Of a DNA stretch of 64,000 bases, positions 1-7,133 are shown one piece after another. The position numbers and the translations under genes were made by a program. The notes under the pieces were generated by a model that was not told where the DNA came from, ran no database searches, and saw only the letters and a program-made list of their open reading frames with translations. Each line of letters begins with the position of its first letter. Position 1 is the stretch's first letter. Location: assembly GCF_030053835.1 (NCBI RefSeq), contig NZ_CP125655.1:3348001-3412000 (forward strand), written 5' to 3'. This DNA comes from Cellulomonas sp. ES6. Its GTDB lineage: Bacteria > Actinomycetota > Actinomycetes > Actinomycetales > Cellulomonadaceae.

Positions 1-546
1 GCCGGTGCGGACGCCGCCGGGTCGTCCGCGGTCGCCCCGCTGCCGTCGGACACCGACGTGGCGCGCGCCGCCGACTGCCTCGCGCCGCAGGTGCTCGCCT
101 CGCTCGGGTTCGCCGCGGACGAGTACGACCGCGCGCCCCACCCCGACGCGCCGGACCCCGCGCCCCTCCCCGACGGGTTCGCGGCCGCCTCCGCCGTCCT
201 GTGCAGCACGGGCGAGACCCTCACGGACGCCGCGGGGCGGTGGGCCGCGGTGACCGCCACCCGGCTGGAGGGCGACGTCGGGCCGCTGGTCGCCGCCCTC
301 ACCGCGCCGGTCGCCGCGCCCGCCGCGGACGCCGGCCCGCCCCGGTGCGACGGCGGCGCCGGGCGCTCCGACCTGTGGCTGGTCGACGCGCTCGGGTCCG
401 CGGTCCGGGTGCCGCTGCCGCGGTCGGGCTGCGACCCGCTCCCCGGGGCGGTGCGGGACGGGATCACCGCGCTGGACGTCGTGGACGTCGAGCGCTACCC
501 GGTGGCGCTGGTCGCCCCGTCGGCCTCGGCGTCGCCCACCCGCTGA
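1..546 (+). CDS. Hypothetical protein, 5' end outside the window
   Basis: The reading frame is open from base 1 to a TGA at 544-546, so at least 181 residues are visible and the true start lies to the left. The visible part is rich in Ala, Pro and Asp, has no membrane segment, and contains four widely spaced cysteines. That pattern would fit disulfides in a secreted or lipid-anchored protein, but the signal region is not in view. Codon use is the usual GC-rich kind, which supports a real gene. It faces coaA, with only 8 bases between the two stop codons. I do not recognise the family and give no function. Confidence 0.7.
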   Translation, partial: AGADAAGSSAVAPLPSDTDVARAADCLAPQVLASLGFAADEYDRAPHPDAPDPAPLPDGFAAASAVLCSTGETLTDAAGRWAAVTATRLEGDVGPLVAALTAPVAAPAADAGPPRCDGGAGRSDLWLVDALGSAVRVPLPRSGCDPLPGAVRDGITALDVVDVERYPVALVAPSASASPTR

Positions 547-554
547 CGCCCGCG

Positions 555-1517
555 TCAGAGCTTGCGGAGCCGCACCCGCCGCACGGAGTGGTCGCTGCCC
601 TTGGTCAGCACGAGCGTCGCGCGGCTGCGGGTCGGGAGGATGTTGCGCACCAGGTTCGGGGCGTTGATCGCGTCCCAGATGCCCTCCGCGCGCGCCACGG
701 CGTCCTCGTCGCTCAGGGCCGCGTAGCGGTGGAAGTACGACTCCGGGCGTGCGAACGCCGTGGAGCGCAGCGAGAGGAACCGCTCGACGTACCACTGGCG
801 GACGTCCTGCGTGCGGGCGTCCACGTAGATCGAGAAGTCGAAGAAGTCGCTCACGGCGAGGTTCGAGGTGCTCGACGTCCCCGCGGCGGACGGCGCGGGC
901 TGCAGCACGTTCAGCCCCTCGACGATCAGCACGTCCGGGCGGCGCACCACGACCTCGGCCCCCGGGACGATGTCGTAGGTGACGTGGTCGTACACCGGGG
1001 CCCGCACCTCGGCCTCACCCGCCTTCACGCGGGAGACGAACTGCAGCAGCGCGCGCCGGTCGTACGACTCCGGGAAGCCCTTGCGGTCCATGAGCCCGCG
1101 ACGCTCGAGCTCCGCGTTCGGGTGCAGGAACCCGTCCGTCGTCATGAGCGCCACGTTCGGCGTCGCCGGCCAGCGGGCCATCAGCTCGCGCAGCAGCCGG
1201 GCGGTCGTCGACTTCCCGACGGCCACCGACCCCGCCACGCCGATCACGAAGGGGGTCCGCGGCGTGTCCTCCCGCAGGAACGTCGAGGACGCCGCGTGCA
1301 GGCGCCGGGTCGCGGTGACGTACAGGTCGAGCAGGCGCGACAGGGGGCGGTAGATCGCGTCCACCTCGGCCAGGTCGATCGGGTCGCCCAGGCCGCGCAG
1401 CCGCGTCACGTCGGCGTCGGTCAGCGGCAGCGGGGTGGACTCGGACAGCCGGACCCAGGCCTCCCGGTCCAGCTCCACGTAGGGCGACGGCGACACGGGG
1501 ACGTCGGTGGCTCGCAC
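555..1517 (-). CDS. coaA: Type I pantothenate kinase
   Basis: Phosphorylates pantothenate with ATP, the first step of coenzyme A synthesis, in the cytosol. The 320-residue product has the P-loop [12 protein letters not shown] at about residues 93-104, followed by [20 protein letters not shown] and [14 protein letters not shown], and it ends in RLRKL-type residues as type I CoaA does. It resembles mycobacterial CoaA along its whole length, including the N-terminal SPYVELDR stretch. The chosen GTG has no ribosome binding site but has CAGAAT six bases upstream, the leaderless layout seen at other genes here. A second GTG at 1496, seven codons in, is the alternative start. It diverges from glmS. 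Confidence 0.95.
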   Translation of the reverse strand: MRATDVPVSPSPYVELDREAWVRLSESTPLPLTDADVTRLRGLGDPIDLAEVDAIYRPLSRLLDLYVTATRRLHAASSTFLREDTPRTPFVIGVAGSVAVGKSTTARLLRELMARWPATPNVALMTTDGFLHPNAELERRGLMDRKGFPESYDRRALLQFVSRVKAGEAEVRAPVYDHVTYDIVPGAEVVVRRPDVLIVEGLNVLQPAPSAAGTSSTSNLAVSDFFDFSIYVDARTQDVRQWYVERFLSLRSTAFARPESYFHRYAALSDEDAVARAEGIWDAINAPNLVRNILPTRSRATLVLTKGSDHSVRRVRLRKL

Positions 1518-1523
1518 CCGACG

Positions 1524-1529
1524 ATTCTG
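1524..1529 (-). promoter_or_regulatory. Putative -10 box of coaA
   Basis: CAGAAT on the minus strand, six bases before the GTG at 1517. No Shine-Dalgarno sequence is present, so a leaderless mRNA is inferred. Confidence 0.45.
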
Positions 1530-1612
1530 CACGATGGGCGCGGGTGCGCCCGTCGGCGCGGTGTCCCGCCGTCGTCCCTCCCGCGGCGGCCGGTGCGAGG
1601 GGCCGCCCCGGC

Positions 1613-1618
1613 TAGACT
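1613..1618 (+). promoter_or_regulatory. Putative -10 box of glmS
   Basis: TAGACT ends seven bases before the glmS ATG. No ribosome binding site lies between, so transcription probably starts at the start codon. Confidence 0.5.
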
Positions 1619-1625
1619 CGCCGCC

Positions 1626-3482
1626 ATGTGTGGAATCGTCGGGTACGTCGGTGACCATCGGCCGGACGGGCAGCCGCTCGAGGTCGTGCTGGAGGGTCTG
1701 CGCCGGCTGGAGTACCGCGGGTACGACTCCGCGGGCGTCGCGCTCGTCCCGGGGGACGGCACCCTCGCGACCGCCAAGAAGGCCGGCAAGCTGGGCAACC
1801 TCGTCGCGCTCCTCGAGGAGCAGCCGCTGCCCGCCGCCTCGGCCGCGATCGGCCACACCCGGTGGGCGACCCACGGCGGCCCGACCGACGTCAACGCGCA
1901 CCCCCACGTCGCCGGCCGCATCGCCCTGATCCACAACGGGATCGTCGAGAACTACGCCCTGCTCAAGGATGAGCTGCTGGCGGACGGCGCCGAGCTGCTC
2001 TCCGAGACCGACACCGAGGTGGTCGCGCACCTGCTGTCCCGCGCGTACGACGAGACCAAGGACCTCGGCGACGCGATGCGGCTGGTCGTGCGCCGGCTGC
2101 ACGGCACGTTCACCCTGCTCGCCGTGCACGCCGACCACCCGGACACCGTCGTCGGCGCCCGGCACGACTCCCCGCTGGTCGTCGGGCTCGGCGAGGGCGC
2201 CAACTACCTCGGCTCCGACGTCGCCGCGTTCATCGCGCAGACCCGCCGGGCCCTCGAGCTCGCGCAGGACCAGGTCGTCGTCATCACGCCGCGCAGCGTG
2301 ACCGTGACGGACTTCGACGGCAACGCCGCCGAGGGCCGCGAGTACGTCGTCGACTGGGACGCCGCCGCCGCCGAGAAGGGCGGGTTCCGCTCCTTCATGG
2401 AGAAGGAGATCGCGGACCAGCCGCAGGCCGTGCACGACACGCTGCTCGGGCGCACCGACACCCGGGGGCGCCTGGTCCTCGACGACATGAAGATCGACGA
2501 GTCCGTGCTGCGGTCGGTCGACAAGATCATCGTCATCGCGTGCGGCACCGCCGCCTACGCCGGCCACGTCGCCAAGTACGCGATCGAGCACTGGTGCCGC
2601 GTGCCCGTCGAGGTCGAGCTCGCGCACGAGTTCCGCTACCGCGACCCCATCGTCAACGCGCGCACGCTGGTCGTCGCGATCTCCCAGTCCGGCGAGACCA
2701 TGGACACCCTCATGGCCATCCGGCACGCCCGGGAGCAGGGCGCCAAGGTGCTGGCGATCTGCAACACCCACGGGTCGACCATCCCGCGCGAGTCCGACGC
2801 GGCGCTCTACACGCACGCCGGCCCCGAGGTCGCGGTGGCGTCGACCAAGGCGTTCCTCGCGCAGATCACCGCCGCGTACCTGCTGGGCCTGTACCTCGCG
2901 CAGCTGCGGGGCAACAAGTTCGCGGACGAGATCGGCGAGATCCTCGAGGACCTGCGCGCCATGCCCGCCAAGATCCAGGAGGTCCTGGACCGCGCCGGCC
3001 GCGTCCGGGAGATCGCCCGCTGGATGGCCGACACCTCCTCCGTGCTGTTCCTCGGCCGGCACGTCGGCTACCCGGTGGCGCTCGAGGGCGCCCTCAAGCT
3101 CAAGGAGCTCGCGTACATCCACGCGGAGGGCTTCGCGGCCGGCGAGCTCAAGCACGGCCCGATCGCGCTCATCGAGCCCGGCCAGCCGGTGTTCGTCATC
3201 GTGCCCTCGCCGCGCGGCCGCGACTCGCTGCACTCGAAGGTCGTGTCGAACATCCAGGAGATCCGGGCCCGCGGCGCCCGCACGCTGGTCATCGCGGAGG
3301 ACGGCGACGACGCGGTGAAGGCGTACGCGGACGAGGTGTTCTTCGTGCCGCAGAGCCCGACGCTGCTCGCGCCGCTGCTGTCCGTGGTGCCGCTGCAGGT
3401 GTTCGCGTGCGAGCTCGCGACCGCCCGCGGCCTCGACGTCGACCAGCCCCGCAACCTCGCGAAGTCCGTCACGGTCGAGTAG
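1626..3482 (+). CDS. glmS: Glutamine--fructose-6-phosphate aminotransferase (isomerizing)
   Basis: Makes glucosamine-6-phosphate from fructose-6-phosphate and glutamine, the entry to UDP-GlcNAc and peptidoglycan. The 618 residues match the family length. The N-terminal class II glutaminase domain begins MCGIVGYVG, with Cys2 as nucleophile exposed after Met removal. YRGYDSAG and the GHTRWATHG motif follow. Two SIS isomerase domains fill the second half (SQSGETMDT near residue 355), and the end is [13 protein letters not shown]. The ATG is fixed by the need for Cys2. The downstream MazG-like gene starts inside its stop codon (TAGTG), and acpS follows, so the three probably form one transcript. 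In many actinobacteria glmS lies near nnr and acpS, as here. Confidence 0.98.
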   Translation: MCGIVGYVGDHRPDGQPLEVVLEGLRRLEYRGYDSAGVALVPGDGTLATAKKAGKLGNLVALLEEQPLPAASAAIGHTRWATHGGPTDVNAHPHVAGRIALIHNGIVENYALLKDELLADGAELLSETDTEVVAHLLSRAYDETKDLGDAMRLVVRRLHGTFTLLAVHADHPDTVVGARHDSPLVVGLGEGANYLGSDVAAFIAQTRRALELAQDQVVVITPRSVTVTDFDGNAAEGREYVVDWDAAAAEKGGFRSFMEKEIADQPQAVHDTLLGRTDTRGRLVLDDMKIDESVLRSVDKIIVIACGTAAYAGHVAKYAIEHWCRVPVEVELAHEFRYRDPIVNARTLVVAISQSGETMDTLMAIRHAREQGAKVLAICNTHGSTIPRESDAALYTHAGPEVAVASTKAFLAQITAAYLLGLYLAQLRGNKFADEIGEILEDLRAMPAKIQEVLDRAGRVREIARWMADTSSVLFLGRHVGYPVALEGALKLKELAYIHAEGFAAGELKHGPIALIEPGQPVFVIVPSPRGRDSLHSKVVSNIQEIRARGARTLVIAEDGDDAVKAYADEVFFVPQSPTLLAPLLSVVPLQVFACELATARGLDVDQPRNLAKSVTVE

Positions 3483-3802
3483 TGGAGCTGCGGGCCGCGC
3501 AGGCCGACGTCGAGGCGGTCTCCCGCGCCTACGCGCGCCTGCACGGCATCCAGCGGACCGACGACTGGCTGCTGCTCAAGCTCGGCGAGGAGGTCGGCGA
3601 GCTCACGCAGGCGTACCTCGCGGCGACCGGCCGGTCCCGGCGGCCCGTCGCGGAGGGCGAGGCCGCGGTGCGGGCCGAGCTCGCCGACGTCCTCGCGCAC
3701 GTGCTGCTGCTCGCCACCCGGCTCGAGGTCGACCTGGACGCCGCCCTGGAGGAGAAGTGGGGCCGCTGGCGTCCCCTCGTCGAGGAGCAGGACCGCCCGT
3801 GA
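3482..3802 (+). CDS. MazG-like nucleotide pyrophosphohydrolase
   Basis: A 106-residue all-alpha protein of the MazG/phosphoribosyl-ATP pyrophosphohydrolase superfamily. These enzymes hydrolyse nucleoside triphosphates to monophosphates using Mg2+ held by Glu and Asp side chains. The metal-binding pattern is visible as LGEEVGEL (about residues 31-38) and, further on, [12 protein letters not shown]. The GTG start overlaps the glmS stop by one base and the gene ends by overlapping acpS by four bases, so translational coupling is likely. The substrate cannot be told from sequence; house-cleaning of non-canonical nucleotides is the usual role. Length suits a single-domain MazG-like protein rather than full MazG. 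Confidence 0.85.
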   Translation: MELRAAQADVEAVSRAYARLHGIQRTDDWLLLKLGEEVGELTQAYLAATGRSRRPVAEGEAAVRAELADVLAHVLLLATRLEVDLDAALEEKWGRWRPLVEEQDRP

Positions 3803-4152
3803 TCGTCGGGGTCGGCATCGACGTCGTCGACGTCGCGCGCTTCATGGCGACGGTCGAGCGGGTGCCCGCGCTGCGGGAGCGGCTGTTCACGGCGGAGGAG
3901 CGCGACCTCGCCCCCTCGTCGCTGGCCGCGCGGTTCGCGGCCAAGGAGGCCATCGCGAAGGCCCTCGGAGCGCCGGGCGGCATGTCGTGGCAGGACGCGA
4001 CCGTGCGCCGCGTCCCCGGCGGGCCGCCGGAGGTCGAGGTGGTCGGCACGGTCGCGGCGCGGGCGGCCGAGCTCGGCGTCGCGCGGTTCCACCTGTCGAT
4101 CTCCCACGACGCGGGCATCGCCTCCGCGATGGTGGTCGCCGAGTCCGCCTGA
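3799..4152 (+). CDS. acpS: Holo-[acyl-carrier-protein] synthase
   Basis: Transfers the 4'-phosphopantetheine arm of CoA onto acyl carrier protein, activating fatty acid synthesis. The 117-residue product is full length for the family. It starts [12 protein letters not shown], with the Mg2+-binding Asp, and carries the [12 protein letters not shown] helix with the conserved Glu and Lys; [14 protein letters not shown] closes the fold. The GTG start overlaps the preceding stop as GTGA, so it is the last gene of the glmS transcript. It shares the CoA theme with coaA at the head of this region. No terminator is obvious directly after it; the first palindromic repeat begins 26 bases downstream. Confidence 0.95.
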   Translation: MIVGVGIDVVDVARFMATVERVPALRERLFTAEERDLAPSSLAARFAAKEAIAKALGAPGGMSWQDATVRRVPGGPPEVEVVGTVAARAAELGVARFHLSISHDAGIASAMVVAESA

Positions 4153-4178
4153 CCCGGCCCGCGCCCTGCGCGCGCCGC

Positions 4179-4236
4179 CGAGAGGCCAGGACACGCCCGA
4201 GTTCGCGCTGTCGCGTCGGCATGTCCTGGCCTCTCG
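4179..4236. repeat. Palindromic element, copy 1
   Basis: A 58-bp inverted repeat. The left arm CGAGAGGCCAGGACA (4179-4193) pairs perfectly with 4222-4236. A further three of four base pairs extend the stem inwards, leaving a loop of about 20 bases. At arm position 7 the pair is G-C. Confidence 0.85.
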
Positions 4237-4361
4237 ACGCCGCGCAGCGCGCGCGTGCGCTGTGCGTGCCCGCGCGCTGCGCGTGTGCGCGTGTTCTGCG
4301 TGTGCGTGTGCGTCTGCGCTGACCGTGCGCTCGCGCTGTGCGCGGCTCGCTGCCTCCGCGC

Positions 4362-4420
4362 CGAGACTCCAGGACGCGCCCGGGTTTCGTGCGGCTGCGT
4401 CGGCGTGTCCTGGCCTCTCG
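4362..4420. repeat. Palindromic element, copy 2
   Basis: A 59-bp inverted repeat with 19-base arms at 4362-4380 and 4402-4420. It is the least well paired copy, mismatched at arm positions 6 and 7 and with a G-T wobble at position 15. It lies inside the 92-bp duplication. Confidence 0.8.
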
Positions 4421-4518
4421 ACGCTGCGCATCGCGCGTGAGTGCTGTGCGTGCCCGCGCGCTGTGCGTGTGCTGCGTGTGCGTGTGCTCGCGCTGTGCGC
4501 GGCTCGCTGCCTCCGTGC

Positions 4519-4577
4519 CGAGAGACCAGGACGCGCCCGGGCTTCGTGCGGCTGCGTCGGCGTGTCCTGGTGTCTCG
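4519..4577. repeat. Palindromic element, copy 3
   Basis: A 59-bp inverted repeat with arms at 4519-4537 and 4559-4577. Position 7 of the arm is an A-T pair here, position 6 is mismatched and position 15 is a wobble. It is the second copy inside the 92-bp duplication. Confidence 0.8.
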
Positions 4578-4710
4578 GTGTGGGAAGCGAGCGGGACGGA
4601 GGGCTCGGGTACGGGGGCAGGCGGGTCGTGTAGGTGGGCGGGAAGGTCGGTTTCGTGGATGGCGGGTTGGGTACATGGGGCTGCGCGGGCACGCGGGGTC
4701 GAGAGGGCCG

Positions 4711-4899
4711 GCACGGGAGCCGGCGGATCGGTGGGGCCGGAACGGGAGCCGGCGGATCGGTGGGGCCGGAACGGGAGCCGGCGGGTCGGCAGGTCGGGCA
4801 CGGGGGTCGGCGGGTCGGTGGGGCGGGCACGGGGCCGGTGGGTCGGCAGGTCGGGCACGGGAGCCGGTGGGTCGGCAGGTCGGGCACGGGAACCGGCGA
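4711..4899 (+). repeat. 29-bp tandem repeat array
   Basis: About six and a half units of a 29-bp repeat (one unit is 28 bp). The core ACGGGAGCCGG recurs at 4713, 4742, 4771, 4800, 4829, 4857 and 4886. The units differ by a few substitutions and have no unique spacers. The array ends about 30 bases from the stop codon of the DUF559 gene. Such arrays often vary in copy number between strains. Confidence 0.8.
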
Positions 4900-4927
4900 G
4901 GGGGCGTCGGACCGAGGGGCGGGCGCG

Positions 4928-5905
4928 TCAGCGGGCGTGGGGCGGCCAGGGGTCGCCGGCGCGGTGCGGGCCGAGCGCGGCGCGGATCCAGGCGAGGGCG
5001 CGGGCCGGCGCACGGACGTCGTCGGCGGTGCACGTGATGACACGCCAACCCTCGTGCTCGAGGGCCTGCCGGCGCGCGACGTCGCGACGCCACGTCCGGG
5101 CGTCGGTGCGGTGCACGTCGCCGTCGTACTCGACGGCGAGGCGGCGGGCCGGGTAGCTGAGGTCGGGCAGCGCCACGAAGCGCCCGTCCGCGTCGAGCAC
5201 CGGCCGGTTCACCTCGGGGCAGGGCAGCCCGTCGCGCACCAGCGTCAGTCGGAGCCGGGTCTCCTGGCACGAGTCGGTCCCGGCGCGGAGCAGCGGCAGC
5301 GCGCGCCGTAGCCGTCGCAGTCCGCGCGCACCGGCGTCCAGCCCCTCGACGGCCCTCGTCAGCTCGGGCAGCCCGACGCGGGCGTCCCGGCGACGGAGCA
5401 GTGCGTCTCCGGCGACGACGAGCTCGTCCACGTCCAGCTCCCCGGCGAGCTGGACCCAGAGCCGCGGCGCGGTGACGGCGGGGATGCCCCCGACGAGCAC
5501 GACCGGCGCTCGCGGTCCCGACCGGCGGTGGCCCACGACGCCCCGGCGACGCGGCGGACGGGCGCCGGACCCGACCTCGACGTGCACGTCGTCCGGTCGC
5601 CGCAGACCGCGCGGGCGGTCGACGCCGAGCAGGTCGAGGGCCGTCGTGTGGCTGAAGACGGCCTGGGGCGGCAGCACGGGCAGGAGCTCCCGGCAGCGGG
5701 CGAGCAGGTCCGCAGGGGAGGGACCGGTGGCGCGCAGGCCGCGCGCCGGTCGTCGTAGCGCCGGGTCGCGCAGGTCCCGGGACGACAGCCCTGCGGCGCG
5801 ACCCTCCGCGACCGTGAAGGACCGCCCGGCGAGGTCGTCGGGGAGAGCGGGCGCGGACCGGACCATGCGCCGGACCCTCTCGCACGGCAGCTCGACCACG
5901 CACAT
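4928..5905 (-). CDS. AbiEi-like N-terminal domain plus DUF559/Vsr-like nuclease domain protein
   Basis: A 325-residue protein of a type common as paralogues in actinobacteria. The first about 60 residues (FTVAEGRAAGLSSRDLRD and a following R-G turn) resemble the winged-helix AbiEi-type module. The last 110 resemble DUF559, a Vsr-like PD-(D/E)XK nuclease fold: a Glu in SCQETRLRL, an Asp in ALPDLSYP, then LAVEYDGDVHR and RRDVARRQALEHEGWRVI. Role unknown; DNA processing or repair is only inferred from the fold. The ATG at 5905 is preferred over an in-frame GTG at 5917, without a strong ribosome site for either. It is enclosed by palindromic repeats: three copies beyond its 3' end and one behind its 5' end. 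Confidence 0.75.
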   Translation of the reverse strand: MCVVELPCERVRRMVRSAPALPDDLAGRSFTVAEGRAAGLSSRDLRDPALRRPARGLRATGPSPADLLARCRELLPVLPPQAVFSHTTALDLLGVDRPRGLRRPDDVHVEVGSGARPPRRRGVVGHRRSGPRAPVVLVGGIPAVTAPRLWVQLAGELDVDELVVAGDALLRRRDARVGLPELTRAVEGLDAGARGLRRLRRALPLLRAGTDSCQETRLRLTLVRDGLPCPEVNRPVLDADGRFVALPDLSYPARRLAVEYDGDVHRTDARTWRRDVARRQALEHEGWRVITCTADDVRAPARALAWIRAALGPHRAGDPWPPHAR

Positions 5906-5969
5906 CGCCTGCCCCACCCTGTGGACGACCTCCCGCGACCGCAGCGCCCCGTCCGCGTCCCGGCACGAC

Positions 5970-6027
5970 CGAGAGTCCAGGACACGCCGGCGATCTCGAC
6001 GGATCCCGGGCGTGTCCTGGACTCTCG
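5970..6027. repeat. Palindromic element, copy 4
   Basis: A 58-bp inverted repeat with perfect 19-base arms: CGAGAGTCCAGGACACGCC at 5970-5988 pairs with 6009-6027 around a 20-base loop. Arm position 7 is T-A, against G-C in copy 1 and A-T in copy 3, so the two arms changed together. It sits on the other side of the DUF559 gene from copies 1-3. Confidence 0.88.
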
Positions 6028-6075
6028 GTGAGCGGGTGAGCGGGTGAGCGGGTGAGCGGGTGAGGCGGTGAGCGG
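6028..6075 (+). repeat. 8-bp tandem repeat
   Basis: Six units of GTGAGCGG, the fifth altered to GTGAGGCG. The array directly abuts palindromic copy 4 and ends eight bases before the stop codon of the oxidoreductase gene. Confidence 0.8.
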
Positions 6076-6083
6076 GCGCGCGG

Positions 6084-7070
6084 TCAGCGCAGGGCCGGGA
6101 CGACCTCGCGCTCGAACAGCTCGATGCCCGAGCGGTCGTACGCCGCCTCGGCGAAGTACGTGATGGCGTACGTCATGCCGAGGGCCTCGAGCTCGCGCAG
6201 CTTCTCGACGATCTGCTCCGGCGTGCCGACCAGCGGGCCGTTGCGGAACTCCTCGGCGACGCCCGGCGCCTTGTCCGGCACGGTGCGTGCGTAGTGCTCC
6301 TCGACCCACGCGATGCGGTCGTCCACCTCGGCCTCGGTCGCGCCGATCACGACGTTGTAGTTGGCCGAGCGCGTGATCTCGTCGTAGTTGCGGCCGATCG
6401 CCGCGCAGTGCTCCTGCAGGACCTGCGACTTGTGGGCGAATCCGGCGGGCGTGCCGTCGAAGTTCGTGTACTGCGCGTGCTCGGCCGCGATCCGCAGCGT
6501 CTTGCGCTCGCCGCCGCCGGCGATCCACAGCGGCGGGCCGTCGACCTGGAGCGGCAGCGGGGAGAGCTGCGCGCCGTCGACCTGGTAGTGCGCGCCGTCG
6601 AGGGTCGCGACCCCGTTGGTCCAGAGCTGCTTCATGATCTGGACGCCCTCGTCCAGCATCGCGATCCGCTCGCCGGCGCGCGGGAAGCCGTAGCCGTAGG
6701 CGCGCCACTCGTGCTCGTACCAGCCGGCGCCGATGCCCATCTGGACGCGGCCGCCGGAGATGACGTCCGCCGTGGTCGCGACCTTCGCGAGGTAGGCGGG
6801 GTTCCGGTACGCCATGCAGGTGCACATCTGCCCGAGCTTCACGCGGCTCGTCGTGGCGGCGTACGCGTTCATGAGGCTCCAGGCCTCGTGCGTCGCCTCG
6901 CCGTTGGGCTCGGGGACGGCGTGGAAGTGGTCGTAGACCCAGATGGAGTCGAACGTGTCGCCGTCGTCGGCGTGCCGGGCGAGCCCGTTCATGACGGACC
7001 AGTGCTCGGCCGGCTCGATGCCGGTGAGGTCCTGCCGCCAGCCCTGGGGGATGAAGAGTCCGAAGCGCAT
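6084..7070 (-). CDS. LLM-class F420-dependent oxidoreductase
   Basis: A 328-residue luciferase-like TIM-barrel protein, probably using coenzyme F420 for hydride transfer to an unknown substrate in the cytosol. It starts MRFGLFIPQGWRQDL, and has the conserved IWVYDHFHAVPEP, VKLGQMCTCMAYRNPAYLAK and GRVQMGIGAGWYEHEWRAYG stretches and a C-terminal VGTPEQIVEKLREL. These place it near the TIGR03560-type F420 subgroup; flavin use cannot be excluded. The ATG is seven bases from TAGGTT with no ribosome site, a leaderless layout. It diverges from nnr, and both starts share a 63-base region. Confidence 0.9.
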   Translation of the reverse strand: MRFGLFIPQGWRQDLTGIEPAEHWSVMNGLARHADDGDTFDSIWVYDHFHAVPEPNGEATHEAWSLMNAYAATTSRVKLGQMCTCMAYRNPAYLAKVATTADVISGGRVQMGIGAGWYEHEWRAYGYGFPRAGERIAMLDEGVQIMKQLWTNGVATLDGAHYQVDGAQLSPLPLQVDGPPLWIAGGGERKTLRIAAEHAQYTNFDGTPAGFAHKSQVLQEHCAAIGRNYDEITRSANYNVVIGATEAEVDDRIAWVEEHYARTVPDKAPGVAEEFRNGPLVGTPEQIVEKLRELEALGMTYAITYFAEAAYDRSGIELFEREVVPALR

Positions 7071-7077
7071 GGGGCCG

Positions 7078-7083
7078 AACCTA
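7078..7083 (-). promoter_or_regulatory. Putative -10 box of the F420 oxidoreductase gene
   Basis: TAGGTT on the minus strand, seven bases before the ATG at 7070. Confidence 0.5.
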
Positions 7084-7121
7084 TCGCCGCCGGAGCCTGA
7101 GCGCCGCGCGACGAGGTCGGC

Positions 7122-7127
7122 CAGGAT
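7122..7127 (+). promoter_or_regulatory. Putative -10 box of nnr
   Basis: CAGGAT, six bases before the nnr ATG, with no Shine-Dalgarno sequence between. Confidence 0.4.
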
Positions 7128-7133
7128 GGACGC

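Larger units (their letters stand above)
4329..4577 (+). repeat. 92-bp direct duplication around palindromes 2 and 3
   Basis: Bases 4329-4420 and 4486-4577 are two near-identical 92-bp segments spaced 157 bp apart. Each starts GCTCGCGCTGTGCGCGGCTC and ends with a palindromic element. They differ at only a few positions, mostly within the arm near positions 6-7. This suggests a recent duplication of the element together with its left flank. Confidence 0.75.
4153..4927. other. 775-bp non-coding, repeat-rich region
   Basis: No convincing gene lies here; reading frames exist on both strands but are low-complexity Arg/Ala/Ser strings created by the repeats. It holds, in order, three copies of a palindromic element, two stretches of alternating purine-pyrimidine (GTGCGTGTGCG-like, about 4255-4325 and 4440-4500), a 92-bp direct duplication, a short GC-rich stretch and a 29-bp tandem array reaching almost to the 3' end of the DUF559 gene. 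The alternating runs could adopt Z-DNA. Confidence 0.75.

Noticed and set aside
201-1625. Open frame on the plus strand running from the first gene through coaA into glmS
   Set aside because: It is an artefact of high GC: the part before 1626 is an Arg/Gly/Ala-rich antisense shadow of coaA. GlmS must start at the Met before Cys2.
4711-4899. CRISPR array
   Set aside because: The 29-bp unit is a true tandem repeat: units abut directly with no unique spacers, and no cas gene is near.
5915-5917. GTG at 5917 as start of the DUF559 gene
   Set aside because: An ATG four codons later is available and no ribosome site favours the GTG; the difference is small.
3603-5966. Long minus-strand frames across MazG, acpS and the repeat region
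   Set aside because: They translate to Arg/Pro/Ala repeats with no domain, and cross two well-supported plus-strand genes and the tandem array.
4179-6027. Insertion sequence or mobile element with inverted ends
   Set aside because: Each palindrome is a complete hairpin itself, not one end of an element. No transposase or target duplication is visible. A non-autonomous repeat is the better description.
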